64,000 nucleotides of DNA from Alphaproteobacteria bacterium. Its GTDB lineage: Bacteria; Pseudomonadota; Alphaproteobacteria; Rhodobacterales; Rhodobacteraceae. The stretch is from assembly GCA_030425185.1 (NCBI GenBank), contig JAUIAU010000016.1:1-64000 (forward strand), read 5' to 3'. The notes below the pieces were generated by a model. It was not told where the DNA came from. It saw only the letters and a list, made by a program, of their open reading frames with translations, and ran no database searches. Both the position numbers and the translations under genes were made by a program. This document shows, piece by piece, positions 18,450 to 27,391 of this stretch. The stretch's first letter is position 1; the number at the start of each line of letters is the position of its first letter.

Positions 18450-19449
18450 AGCGGATCCTCGGGTCGAGAAGGCCGTAGAGCACGTCCGCGATCAGGTTGA
18501 AGACCACGATCAGCACGGCGAAGATGAAGGTCAGCGTCTGCACCATCGGCAGGTCGTTGGCCTGGATGGCGGTGATCAGGAGCTGGCCGAGGCCGTTCAC
18601 CTTGAACACCTGCTCGGTGATGATCGCGCCGCCGAAGACGGTGGGCACCCCCAGCGCGATGACGGTGACGACCGGGATCATCGAGTTGCGCAGCACATGC
18701 ACCAGCACCACGGTCTTTTCCTTCAGCCCCTTGGCGCGGGCGGTGCGCACGTAGTCCTGGTTCAGGTTGTCGAGCATCGAGGCCCGCATGAACCGGCTGA
18801 TCTGCGCCGCATTGTAGAGCGCCAGCACCGAGACCGGCATGATCATCTGCTTGATCTGGAACAGCAGGCTTTCGAGGTCCGTCACCTTGTGCGTGGTGTC
18901 GTAGATCGACGGGAACCAGCCCAGGTTCACCGAGAAGATCACGATCAGCAGCACGCCGGTGAAGAAGGTCGGGACCGAGAAGCCGACCATGCTGACGAAG
19001 GTGCCGATCTGGTCGAACCACGAATACTGCCTGTAGGCCGAGTAGATCCCGATCGGCAGCGCGATCAGCACGCCGAGGACGTAGGACATGCCGACCACCC
19101 ACAGGGTCTGCGGCATGCGCTGGACGACGATGTCCATGACCGGCGAGCGGGTCTGCCACGAGATCACCCGCTGCATGCCCTCGCCGAGGGACGACCCGAA
19201 GATCGCGTCAACGAGGTGGATCGGTTCGACGATGAAGAACTGTTTCAGCCAGAGCACGAAGCGGACGTGCATCGGTTCGCCGAGGCCGAGCGCGAGGCGC
19301 ATCTTCTCCTTCACCTCGGGCGGCACCGTCAGCGGCACCTGCGCCATCGGGTCGCCGGGCGCGAGTTCGAGCAGCAGGAAGATGACCAGCGCGATGAACA
19401 GCAGCGTCGGCACGGCAAAGACCAGTCGTCGGAGCGTGAATGTCAGCAT
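18442..19449 (-). CDS. Peptide-type ABC transporter permease (DppB/OppB family)
   Basis: A 335-residue permease. The first membrane helix is at 8-30 (LVFAVPTLLFIALVIFLLLELAPGDP), followed by a long periplasmic segment and five further helices. The EAA loop is near SMLDNLNQDYVRTARAKGLKEKTVVLVHVLRNS (about 225-255). The periplasmic insert between helices 1 and 2 is slightly long for the family. The gene lies 101 bp downstream of the binding-protein gene, beyond a terminator-like hairpin, and overlaps the next permease by 8 bp. Confidence 0.93.
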   Translation of the reverse strand: MLTFTLRRLVFAVPTLLFIALVIFLLLELAPGDPMAQVPLTVPPEVKEKMRLALGLGEPMHVRFVLWLKQFFIVEPIHLVDAIFGSSLGEGMQRVISWQTRSPVMDIVVQRMPQTLWVVGMSYVLGVLIALPIGIYSAYRQYSWFDQIGTFVSMVGFSVPTFFTGVLLIVIFSVNLGWFPSIYDTTHKVTDLESLLFQIKQMIMPVSVLALYNAAQISRFMRASMLDNLNQDYVRTARAKGLKEKTVVLVHVLRNSMIPVVTVIALGVPTVFGGAIITEQVFKVNGLGQLLITAIQANDLPMVQTLTFIFAVLIVVFNLIADVLYGLLDPRIRYD

Positions 19450-19505
19450 CGGCGCCTCTCGGTCGGGTCGGAATGTCGAGGGGGGCGGGCGGTCTGGGGC
19501 CCGCG

Positions 19506-19536
19506 AAAAGACCCGGCGCGCAGGGCACGCCGGGTC
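19506..19536 (-). terminator. Terminator/attenuator between binding protein and permeases
   Basis: Read leftward, a 9-bp perfect stem (GACCCGGCG with CGCCGGGTC; 19528-19536 and 19510-19518) is followed by TTTT (19509-19506). It sits 14 bp after the binding-protein stop and before the permease genes, so it probably keeps the permeases at lower expression than the binding protein. Confidence 0.75.
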
Positions 19537-19550
19537 GGTTCAGGCCGGGA

Positions 19551-21254
19551 TCAGTCGATCCGGTACCAGTCGGCTGCGTTCCACAGCTCGCTGTCCCAGG
19601 TGTTCAGCTGCACGCCGCCCAGCGAGTTCGAGTGGGCCGAGACCCGGCCGCGATCCACGAGGGGCAGGATGGTGTAGCTGTCCTTGGTCAGCATGTCGTT
19701 CAGCTTCCGGGCGATCTCGCCGCGCTTCGACAGCTCGCCGGTCTGCGCCAGCTCGTCGAGCAGGGCGTCGTACTCCGGGTCGCAGAAGCGGTTGATGTTC
19801 TCGCCCTGCCACTGGCTCGACGGCTTCGGCTCGTTGCCGCAGCGATAGGCCGCGAGGTAGGACTGCGGGTCGGTGCCGTCGAAGTTGTTGGCGTACATCT
19901 CGACGTCGGCATAGAACTTCTGGAAGGTGTCGGGCGAGCCCGGGTCACCGCCGAAGTAGACCGATGCATCGATGTTGCGCAGCTCGGTCGCGACGCCGAT
20001 CTCTTCCCACCACTGCTTGATCAGGGCCTGGAAGTCCTGACGCACCGCGTTGGTCGAGGTCTGGTAGAGCACGCGCAGTTCCACGCCGTCCTTCTCGCGG
20101 ACGCCGTCGCCGTTGCTGTCGACGTAGCCGGCCGCCTCGAGCATCGCCTTGGCGCCCTCGATGTCCTGCGTCAGGCACTCGGTGTTGTCCGAGGCATAGA
20201 GCGCCGGGGCCGGAACCAGGTTACAGGTCGGACGACCCGCCTGGCCGTAGCCGATCTCGACCAGCAGTTCGCGGTCGATCGCCATCGACAGGGCCTTGCG
20301 CACGTTGATGTCCGACAGGAACGGGTGCGGGTGGGCCACGGTCGAGCGCTCGCCCTCGGGCAGGCTCGGCGACGGGTCGGTCAGGTTCATCTCGATCCGC
20401 TCGACGAGCGAACCGAAGGCCGACACGGCGGTGCCGCGGCCGGCCGCGGCCATGCCCGCAAGCACGTCGGGGGCAAGCTGCAGGTTCCACGCGTAGTCGA
20501 ACTCGCCGGTCTCGAGGACCGAGCGGCCCGCTGCCGCCGCGTCACCGCCGCCCTTGAAGGTCAGCGTGGCGAAGGCCGGCTTCGCCGGGTCGCGGTAGTT
20601 CGGGTTGGCTTCCATGGTGATCACGTCGTTCGGGCGGAACTCGGTGACACTGAACGGGCCGGTGCCGATCGGGTTGAAGTTGGCCTCGGTGCACTCGGGC
20701 GCGCGGGCGCCAAGGCATTCGGCGAACTGCGCGGCCTGGATGATCGGGGACTGGCCGCCCATGAACGGGCCATAGGGGTTCGGCTTCGGTGCGTCGAAGG
20801 TCACCTTCACGGTCAGGTCGTCGATCACGTCGACCGAGCTGACGCCGTCGAACTTCGCGCCCTGGGCGCAGCCGCCCTCCGGATGCATGCAGTAGTCGGC
20901 GGTGAACTTGACGTCCGCCGAGGTCACCGGGGTGCCGTCGGACCACAGCAGGCCCTCTTTCAGCTTCCAGGTGATCGAGGTCAGGTCAGCCGACACGCCG
21001 CCGTTCTCGACGGTCGGGATTTCCGCCGCCAGATAGGGCACGAGCGCGCCGGTCGGGTCGTAGCGGCCGAGCGGTTCGATCACCAGGGACGCCGACTCGA
21101 TGTCCTTCGTGCCCCCCGAAAGGTAGGGGTTCAGGATCGACGGCGCCTGCCAGTAGATGATGCGCACCTCGCCGTCCGAGCCTCGCTCTGCGAAGGCGGC
21201 CGGCGCCAGGACCATCGCGCAGGCGGCCCCCAGAAGCGCTGATTTCAGTTTCAT
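19551..21254 (-). CDS. Peptide ABC transporter substrate-binding protein (SBP family 5)
   Basis: A 567-residue periplasmic binding protein. A Sec signal peptide occupies residues 1-22 (KLKSALLGAACAMVLAPAAFA). The mature chain shows the family-5 pattern: LNPYLSGGTKDIESASLVIEPLGRYD, then TWKLKEGLLWSDGTPVTSADVKFTADY, and RKALSMAIDRELLVEIGYGQ. The mature part contains several cysteines that could form disulfides. ATG 21254 is chosen because AAGGAG lies just upstream and the signal peptide starts cleanly; a start at 21275 would place a charged extension before it. Likely ligands are peptides or acyl-amino acids, judged from the neighbouring hydrolases. Confidence 0.92.
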   Translation of the reverse strand: MKLKSALLGAACAMVLAPAAFAERGSDGEVRIIYWQAPSILNPYLSGGTKDIESASLVIEPLGRYDPTGALVPYLAAEIPTVENGGVSADLTSITWKLKEGLLWSDGTPVTSADVKFTADYCMHPEGGCAQGAKFDGVSSVDVIDDLTVKVTFDAPKPNPYGPFMGGQSPIIQAAQFAECLGARAPECTEANFNPIGTGPFSVTEFRPNDVITMEANPNYRDPAKPAFATLTFKGGGDAAAAGRSVLETGEFDYAWNLQLAPDVLAGMAAAGRGTAVSAFGSLVERIEMNLTDPSPSLPEGERSTVAHPHPFLSDINVRKALSMAIDRELLVEIGYGQAGRPTCNLVPAPALYASDNTECLTQDIEGAKAMLEAAGYVDSNGDGVREKDGVELRVLYQTSTNAVRQDFQALIKQWWEEIGVATELRNIDASVYFGGDPGSPDTFQKFYADVEMYANNFDGTDPQSYLAAYRCGNEPKPSSQWQGENINRFCDPEYDALLDELAQTGELSKRGEIARKLNDMLTKDSYTILPLVDRGRVSAHSNSLGGVQLNTWDSELWNAADWYRID

Positions 21255-21594
21255 TTTCAACTCCTTGTTGGACACGCTCGTGCCTCTTTTGTTGTCTGGC
21301 GGGGGGCGTTCCCGGCCCCCGTCCGTCCGGTGGTGCGGGCGGACCCGACCCTCCGATAGCGCCGATCATCATGCCGAGTGTCACGAAAAAGCAAGACTTG
21401 CCGGCACGTCGTGTCGAGGAAATTGCCCAAGGCGCGATCACGTCGGGACCGCCCTGCCCAATCCGCAGGCACGCCCCGGGGCGCGCGCCGGGGACGAAGG
21501 CAGGGTTTGACTTCCCGGTCCCGGTGCTCCCAAATCGGGCGCAGCCCTGCCGCCAGACGCCGGGCCGACAGCGACCCGCCAACAGGGGACACCG
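21255..21594. promoter_or_regulatory. Divergent control region of the peptide-uptake divergon (340 bp)
   Basis: This gap separates the leftward binding-protein/permease genes from the rightward ATPase/hydrolase genes and must hold both promoters. A TTGACT at about 21508-21513 is a possible -35 box for the rightward operon, but I cannot find a convincing -10. No gene, no clear dyad and no riboswitch-like fold was recognised. The segment 21470-21500 is GC-rich with CCGGGG/CCCCGG stretches. Confidence 0.4.
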
Positions 21595-23421
21595 ATGCTC
21601 GACAGCCAGACCCCGGGGCCCGTGGCCTCGATCCGCAACCTGCGCGTGACCTTCCAGACCAAGGACGGTCCCGTGGTGGGGGTCAAGGACATCTCGTTCG
21701 ACATCCAGCCCGGCGAAACGGTCTGCGTGGTCGGCGAATCGGGCTCGGGCAAGTCCGTCTCCGCCCTGTCGCTGATGCGCCTCGTGGAATTCGGCGGCGG
21801 ACGGATCACCGGCGGCAAGCTGCTCTTCGACCGCGGCGACGGCAAGCCGATCGACATGGGCGAGGCCGGGCCGGACCTCGCGCGCGAGATGCGCGGCAAC
21901 CAGATCGGCATGATCTTCCAGGAGCCGATGACCGCCCTCAACCCGGTGTTCACCGTCGGCCGGCAACTGGCCGAGGGCCTGATGGTCCACCGCGACCTGT
22001 CCGAGAAGGAGGCCCGTGCCAAGGCGCTCGACCTGCTGAAACAGGTCCGCATCCCGGAACCCGAGCGCCGCCTCGACCAGTACCCGCACGAGCTGTCGGG
22101 CGGCATGCGCCAGCGCGTCGTGATCGCCATGGCGCTGGCCTGCGAGCCGCGCCTCCTGATCGCGGACGAGCCGACCACTGCGCTCGATGTGACGATCCAG
22201 GCCGAGATCCTCGCCCTGATCGACCGGCTGAAGAAGGAAACCGGCACCGCGGTCCTCTTCATCACCCATGACATGGCGGTGGTGGCCCAGATGGCCGACC
22301 GCGTGGTCGTGATGTACCGCGGCGAGATGGTCGAGGAAGGCACCGTCACCGAGGTCTTCGACAACCCGCAGAAGGACTACACCAAGGCCCTGCTCGCCGC
22401 CGTGCCGAAGCTGGGCGAGATGACCGGCAAGCCCTATCCCGAGCCGATGCGCCTGATGGGCAAGCCCGACCCGGAGCCGATCAAGGTCGAGCACAAGCCG
22501 GGCGAGCGGCCGCTGCTGGAAGTGAAGAACCTGATCACCCGCTTCCCGGTGCGGGGTGGCTTCTTCCGGCGCACCGTCGCCAATGTCCACGCCGTCGAGG
22601 ATGTCAGCTTCGACCTGCCGCGCGGCGAGACGCTGTCGCTGGTGGGCGAGTCGGGCTGCGGCAAGTCCTCGGCCGGGCGCTCGATCCTGCGGCTGGTGGA
22701 GCCGCTGTCGGGCCAGATCCGGCTCGACGGGGCGGACGTGATGGCGATGGGGCCGGAAACCCTGCGCCGCGCCCGCGCCGACATGCAGATGATCTTCCAG
22801 GACCCGTTCGCGTCGCTCAACCCGATGATGCGGCTGGTCGAGCAGGTGGCAGAACCGATGCGCAACTTCGGCGGCCGCTCGGCCTCCGAGATCCGCGACC
22901 GCGTGGCGATGCTCTTCGACCGCGTGGAACTGCCGCGCAGCTTCCTCTACCGCTACCCGCACGAGCTGTCCGGCGGCCAGCGCCAGCGCGTCGCCATTGC
23001 CCGCGCCCTGGCCCTGAACCCCAAGCTGATCGTCGCGGACGAGGCGGTGTCCGCCCTCGACGTGTCCGTGCAGGCGCAGGTGGTGAACCTGCTGATGGAG
23101 TTGCAGGCCGATCTCGGCATCTCGATCCTGTTCATCAGCCACGACATGGCCGTGGTCGAGCGGGTCAGTCACCGCACCGCCGTCATGTACCTTGGCCGCA
23201 TCGTCGAGATCGGGACGCGCCAGCAGGTCTTCGAGGACCCGCGCCACCCCTACACCAAGTCGCTGATGTCCGCCGTGCCGCGCGCGGACCCGCACAACAA
23301 GACGATCGGGCGGGAGTTGAACTTCAAGCCGATCCCCTCGCCGATCTTCGCGGTCGACCATGACCCGGGGCCCAGCCTCTATGACGAGGTTTCGCCGGGT
23401 CATCTCGTGCTCAAGGCTTGA
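21595..23421 (+). CDS. Fused dipeptide ABC transporter ATPase (DppD-DppF type)
   Basis: A 608-residue protein with two complete ABC domains in one chain. Domain 1 has Walker A GESGSGKS (about 48), signature LSGGMRQR (about 167) and Walker B LLIADEPTTALD. Domain 2 has Walker A GESGCGKS (about 351), signature LSGGQRQR (about 458) and LIVADEAVSALD. Each is followed by an oligopeptide-transporter C-terminal extension (for example DPRHPYTKSLMSAVPRADP). It energises the two permeases encoded divergently. The fusion replaces two separate ATPases. The gene begins the rightward operon and is followed by argE after 42 bp. Confidence 0.94.
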   Translation: MLDSQTPGPVASIRNLRVTFQTKDGPVVGVKDISFDIQPGETVCVVGESGSGKSVSALSLMRLVEFGGGRITGGKLLFDRGDGKPIDMGEAGPDLAREMRGNQIGMIFQEPMTALNPVFTVGRQLAEGLMVHRDLSEKEARAKALDLLKQVRIPEPERRLDQYPHELSGGMRQRVVIAMALACEPRLLIADEPTTALDVTIQAEILALIDRLKKETGTAVLFITHDMAVVAQMADRVVVMYRGEMVEEGTVTEVFDNPQKDYTKALLAAVPKLGEMTGKPYPEPMRLMGKPDPEPIKVEHKPGERPLLEVKNLITRFPVRGGFFRRTVANVHAVEDVSFDLPRGETLSLVGESGCGKSSAGRSILRLVEPLSGQIRLDGADVMAMGPETLRRARADMQMIFQDPFASLNPMMRLVEQVAEPMRNFGGRSASEIRDRVAMLFDRVELPRSFLYRYPHELSGGQRQRVAIARALALNPKLIVADEAVSALDVSVQAQVVNLLMELQADLGISILFISHDMAVVERVSHRTAVMYLGRIVEIGTRQQVFEDPRHPYTKSLMSAVPRADPHNKTIGRELNFKPIPSPIFAVDHDPGPSLYDEVSPGHLVLKA

Positions 23422-23463
23422 CCTTCCCCGGAATGCGAGAAGGATGCCCGCAAGGGGTGTACC

Positions 23464-24627
23464 ATGACCGAAACTCTGTCTCCCCGCGCGCTGCTCGAGC
23501 GGCTCGTGGGCTTTCCTACCGTCAGCCGGGACTCGAACCTGGCGCTCACCGACTGGCTGGCCGACTACCTCGCGGGGCACGGCATCACGCTGCACCGGCA
23601 GCTTGACCCGACCGGGCAGAAGGCCAGCGTCTATGCCCATGTCGGACCGCAGCGCGACGGCGGGGTCCTTCTGTCGGGGCACACCGACGTGGTGCCGGTG
23701 GACGGGCAGGACTGGTCCACCGACCCCTTCACCGTGGTCGAGAAGGACGGCCGCCTCTACGGGCGCGGCACCGCCGACATGAAGGGCTTCGACGCGCTCG
23801 CGGTCTGGGCGCTGGTCGAGGCCTCGAAGCGCGACCTTGCCGAGCCGCTCCAGATCGCGCTGACCCGCGACGAGGAAATCGGCTGCCTCGGCGCCCCGGT
23901 CCTGATCCCCGAGATGCTGGGCGTGATCCCGAAGGCGGGCGCGGTGATCGTCGGCGAGCCGTCGATGATGAAGGTCGTGACCGGGCACAAGGGCGGCATC
24001 GGCTTCGACACCCATTTCCACGGCTTCGAGGTGCATTCCTCGATCCTGCACACCGGCGTGTCGGCGATCATGGAAGCGGCGAAGCTGATCGACTGGGCCA
24101 ACACCGTCAACGACGAGAACCGCGCCAAGGCGGTCACGGCGCTGGCGGGCATGTTCGATCCGCCCTGGACCACGGCACATGTCGGCATGATCTCAGGCGG
24201 CACCGCCCACAATATCACCGCCAAGGACTGCACCTTCTCCTTCGACTTCCGCTGCGTTGCGGGCGAGGACCCGCTCGACTGGGCCGACCGTTTCCATGCC
24301 CGCGTCGCCGAGATCGAGGCGGCCATGAAGGCCGTCCGTCCCGAGGCCGGGATCACCACGTCGCAGCGCTTCGACGTGCCGCCGCTCGTGCCCGAGACCG
24401 ACGGCCCGGCCGAGACGCTGGCGCGCGCGATCACCGGTGACAACGGCACCCATGTCGTCAGCTACGGCACCGAGGCCGGGCAGTTCCAGCGCGAGGGCTA
24501 TTCCGCCGTGGTCTGCGGCCCCGGCGACATCGCGCAGGCGCACCAGCCCGACGAATACATCACCGTGGCGCAGTTCGAGGCGGGCGAGGCGTTCATGCGC
24601 CGCCTGCTCGACCGGCTCGCCGCGTGA
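23464..24627 (+). CDS. argE: Acetylornithine deacetylase (ArgE/M20A type)
   Basis: A 387-residue di-zinc amidohydrolase that removes the acetyl group of N-acetylornithine or similar N-acyl amino acids. Metal-site motifs are LSGHTDVVPVDG (about 72-82), GRGTADMKGF (about 101-109) and TRDEEIGCLG (about 136-145); the C-terminal ligand lies in the GDIAQAHQPDEYI stretch (about 357). The dimerisation domain sits between. Because it lies in a peptide-transport operon rather than with arginine genes, it may act on imported N-acetylated amino acids instead of, or as well as, in biosynthesis. Confidence 0.88.
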   Translation: MTETLSPRALLERLVGFPTVSRDSNLALTDWLADYLAGHGITLHRQLDPTGQKASVYAHVGPQRDGGVLLSGHTDVVPVDGQDWSTDPFTVVEKDGRLYGRGTADMKGFDALAVWALVEASKRDLAEPLQIALTRDEEIGCLGAPVLIPEMLGVIPKAGAVIVGEPSMMKVVTGHKGGIGFDTHFHGFEVHSSILHTGVSAIMEAAKLIDWANTVNDENRAKAVTALAGMFDPPWTTAHVGMISGGTAHNITAKDCTFSFDFRCVAGEDPLDWADRFHARVAEIEAAMKAVRPEAGITTSQRFDVPPLVPETDGPAETLARAITGDNGTHVVSYGTEAGQFQREGYSAVVCGPGDIAQAHQPDEYITVAQFEAGEAFMRRLLDRLAA

Positions 24628-24637
24628 CGGCCCGGCG

Positions 24638-25015
24638 ATGACTCCCGCCCGGGCAGACGTGCTCCGACGCTACTTTGCCGCCCTCTCGGCGGGCGACACC
24701 GCGGCCGTGCTGGCGCTGTTCTCGCCCGACGGCATCGTGGTCTCGCCCTTCCTCGGCAGCCTGCCCGCCACCGAGTTCTTCGCCCGCCTCGCCGCCTCGA
24801 CCTCGGACAGCCGCGTCAGCCTGCTCGATGCCACCCACGGCGAGACCACCTCCGCCGGTCGGTTCAACTACGAGTGGACCCTCGCGGACGGCACGACGGT
24901 CTCGTTCGAGGGGGTGGATCACTTCACTTTCGACGGGGCAGGGCGAGTCGCCGCGCTGCGCATCTACTACGACACCCACCCGCTCCGGGCGCAGGTGGGC
25001 GACAAGTACGCCTGA
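24638..25015 (+). CDS. SnoaL-like / NTF2-fold protein
   Basis: A 125-residue single-domain protein with the NTF2-like pattern RADVLRRYFAALSAGDTAAVLALFSPDGIVVSP at the start and TFDGAGRVAALRIYYDTHPLR at the end. The family includes small isomerases, hydrolases and ligand-binding proteins, so no reaction can be assigned. It starts 10 bp after argE and lies 14 bp before the first M20 gene, clearly inside the operon. Confidence 0.8.
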   Translation: MTPARADVLRRYFAALSAGDTAAVLALFSPDGIVVSPFLGSLPATEFFARLAASTSDSRVSLLDATHGETTSAGRFNYEWTLADGTTVSFEGVDHFTFDGAGRVAALRIYYDTHPLRAQVGDKYA

Positions 25016-25029
25016 AAGGACCGGGGACC

Positions 25030-26193
25030 ATGCCGATCAAGAACCGTTTCGCCGAACTGCTGCCCGAGATCACCGAGTGGCGCCGCGACCTGCACGCCCA
25101 TCCCGAGATCATGTACGACCTGCCCCGCACCGCCGGGTTCGTCGCCTCGAAGCTGCGCGCCTTCGGCTGCGACGAGGTGGTCGAGGGGATCGGGCGCACC
25201 GGCGTCGTCGGCGTCATCAAGGGGCGGTCGGACAGCTCCGGCAAGGTCATCGGCCTGCGCGCCGACATGGATGCCCTGCCGATCCACGAGACGACGGGCC
25301 TCGACTACGCCTCGGAAACCCCCGGCGCGATGCACGCCTGCGGCCATGACGGCCACACCGCGATGCTGCTGGGCGCTGCGAAGTATCTCTCCGAGACCCG
25401 CAATTTCGACGGCACCGTGGTCCTGATCTTCCAGCCCGCGGAGGAGGGCGGGGCAGGCGGCCTCGCCATGGTCGAGGACGGCCTGATGGACCGCTGGGGC
25501 GTGCAGGAGGTCTACGGCATGCACAACGCCCCCGGCCTGCCGGTCGGCATGTTCGCCACCCGTCCCGGCGCGCTGATGGCCTCGTCGGACGAGTTCGAGA
25601 TCGTCGTGACGGGCAAGGGCGGCCACGCCGCCGAACCGCACCAGGCCGTGGACACCACGCTGGCCGCGGCCCAGGTCGTCGTCACCCTGCACAGCATCGT
25701 GTCGCGCAACGTGAACCCGCTGCAGCGCGTCGTGCTGACCGTCGGCACCTTCACCACCGACAGTTCCGCCTCGAACATCATCGCCCATACCGCGACCCTG
25801 CGCGGCACGGTCCGCACCCTCGACCCCGAGGCCCGCGCCCTGATGGAGGCCCGCGTCCGCCGCGTCGCCGAGGACACCGCCAGCGCCTTCGGGGCTCGCG
25901 CCGAGGTCACCTGGACCGCCGGCTATCCGGTCACCGTCAACGACGCCGATGCCGCCGCCTTCGCGACCGAGGTCGCCCGCGCCGTCTCGCCGATGGTCGA
26001 GGGCGAGGTCCCGCCGATCATGCCCTCCGAGGATTTCTCCTACATGCTCGAAGCCCGGCCGGGGGCCTATCTCTTCCTCGGCAACGGCGACTCGGCCCAG
26101 TGCCATCACCCGAACTACAACTTCAACGACGAGGCCATCCCCTACGGATGCAGCTTCTTCGCCGAGATCGTCGAACGACGCCTCTCGGCCTGA
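25030..26193 (+). CDS. M20 amidohydrolase, paralogue 1 (HipO/AbgA-like)
   Basis: A 387-residue zinc/manganese amidohydrolase of the M20D group (hippurate hydrolase, N-acyl-amino-acid hydrolase, IAA-amino-acid hydrolase). Motifs are LRADMDALPI (about 76-85), HACGHDGHTAML (about 99-110), FQPAEEGG (about 137), TGKGGHAAEP (about 195) and PSEDFSYM (about 334-341). It lies 22 bp before a close paralogue of identical length. The first 140 residues of the two are almost identical, whereas the rest diverges widely. The pair probably hydrolyses imported N-acyl amino acids or amides with different specificities. Confidence 0.92.
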   Translation: MPIKNRFAELLPEITEWRRDLHAHPEIMYDLPRTAGFVASKLRAFGCDEVVEGIGRTGVVGVIKGRSDSSGKVIGLRADMDALPIHETTGLDYASETPGAMHACGHDGHTAMLLGAAKYLSETRNFDGTVVLIFQPAEEGGAGGLAMVEDGLMDRWGVQEVYGMHNAPGLPVGMFATRPGALMASSDEFEIVVTGKGGHAAEPHQAVDTTLAAAQVVVTLHSIVSRNVNPLQRVVLTVGTFTTDSSASNIIAHTATLRGTVRTLDPEARALMEARVRRVAEDTASAFGARAEVTWTAGYPVTVNDADAAAFATEVARAVSPMVEGEVPPIMPSEDFSYMLEARPGAYLFLGNGDSAQCHHPNYNFNDEAIPYGCSFFAEIVERRLSA

Positions 26194-26215
26194 CCCCGAC
26201 CAAGGAGACGCGCCC

Positions 26216-27379
26216 ATGCCCATCAAGAACCGTTTCGCCGAGCTGCTCCCCGAGATCACCGAATGGCGGCGCGACCTGCACGAGCACCCGGAAATCCTGT
26301 TCGAGACCCACCGCACGGCAGGCGTGGTGGCCGAGAAGCTGCGCGCCTTCGGCTGCGACGAGGTCGTCGAGGGGATCGGCCGCACCGGCGTCGTGGGGGT
26401 CATCAAGGGCAAGACCGACAGCGCGGGCAAGGTCATCGGCCTGCGCGCCGACATGGACGCCCTGCCGATCCTCGAGGACACCGGCCTCGACTACGCCTCG
26501 AAGACCCCCGGCGCGATGCACGCCTGCGGCCATGACGGCCACACCGCGATGCTGCTCGGGGCGGCAAAGTACCTGTCCGAGACGCGCAACTTCGACGGCA
26601 CCGTCGTCGTGATCTTCCAGCCCGCCGAGGAGGGCGGCGGCGGCGGCCGCGAGATGTGCGAGGACGGCATGATGGACCGCTGGAACATCCAGGAGGTCTA
26701 CGGGATGCACAACTGGCCCGGCCGCCCGGTCGGCAGCTTCGCGATCCGCCCCGGCGCCTTCTTCGCCGCGACCGACCAGTTCGACATCGCCCTCGAAGGC
26801 AAGGGCGGTCACGCCGCCAAGCCGCAGGAAACCGTCGACACCACCGTGATGGCGGCGCAGCTGGTGCTGGCGATGCAGACCATCGTCAGCCGCAATGCCG
26901 ACCCGGTGCAGCAGATCGTGGTGTCGGTCACGTCCTTCACCACCTCCTCGACCGCCTTCAACGTGATCCCGCAGAAGGTCCACCTGAAGGGCACCGTCCG
27001 CACCATGTCGCCCGAGATGCGCGACCTTGCGGAAAAGCGGATCAAGGAGATCGTCGCCGGGATCACCGCCACCTTCGGCGGCACCGGCGAGGTCACCTAC
27101 CATCGCGGCTACCCGGTCATGGTGAACCACGAGGAACAGACCGAGTTCGCCGCCGAAGTCGCCCGCGCCGTCTCCGGCGGTTGCGACGAGGCCCCGCTGG
27201 TGATGGGCGGCGAGGACTTCGCCTTCATGCTCGAGGAACGCCCGGGCGCCTACATCCTCGTCGGCAACGGCGACACCGCCAGCGTCCACCACCCGAAGTA
27301 CAACTTCACCGACGAGGCGATCCCCGCCGGATGCTCGTGGTGGGCCGAGATCGTCGAGCGCCGGATGCCCGCCGCGTAA
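26216..27379 (+). CDS. M20 amidohydrolase, paralogue 2
   Basis: A 387-residue M20D hydrolase and tandem duplicate of the preceding gene. It keeps all metal motifs: LRADMDALPI, HACGHDGHTAML, FQPAEEGGGGG, EGKGGHAAKP and GGEDFAFM. CAAGGAG precedes the ATG. Compared with its neighbour, the N-terminal catalytic third is nearly unchanged at protein and DNA level, but the dimerisation/lid region is strongly altered, and PSEDF becomes GGEDF. This pattern suggests gene conversion or strong constraint in the first part and specificity drift in the second. Confidence 0.92.
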   Translation: MPIKNRFAELLPEITEWRRDLHEHPEILFETHRTAGVVAEKLRAFGCDEVVEGIGRTGVVGVIKGKTDSAGKVIGLRADMDALPILEDTGLDYASKTPGAMHACGHDGHTAMLLGAAKYLSETRNFDGTVVVIFQPAEEGGGGGREMCEDGMMDRWNIQEVYGMHNWPGRPVGSFAIRPGAFFAATDQFDIALEGKGGHAAKPQETVDTTVMAAQLVLAMQTIVSRNADPVQQIVVSVTSFTTSSTAFNVIPQKVHLKGTVRTMSPEMRDLAEKRIKEIVAGITATFGGTGEVTYHRGYPVMVNHEEQTEFAAEVARAVSGGCDEAPLVMGGEDFAFMLEERPGAYILVGNGDTASVHHPKYNFTDEAIPAGCSWWAEIVERRMPAA

Positions 27380-27391
27380 GGGGGCGGGCGC

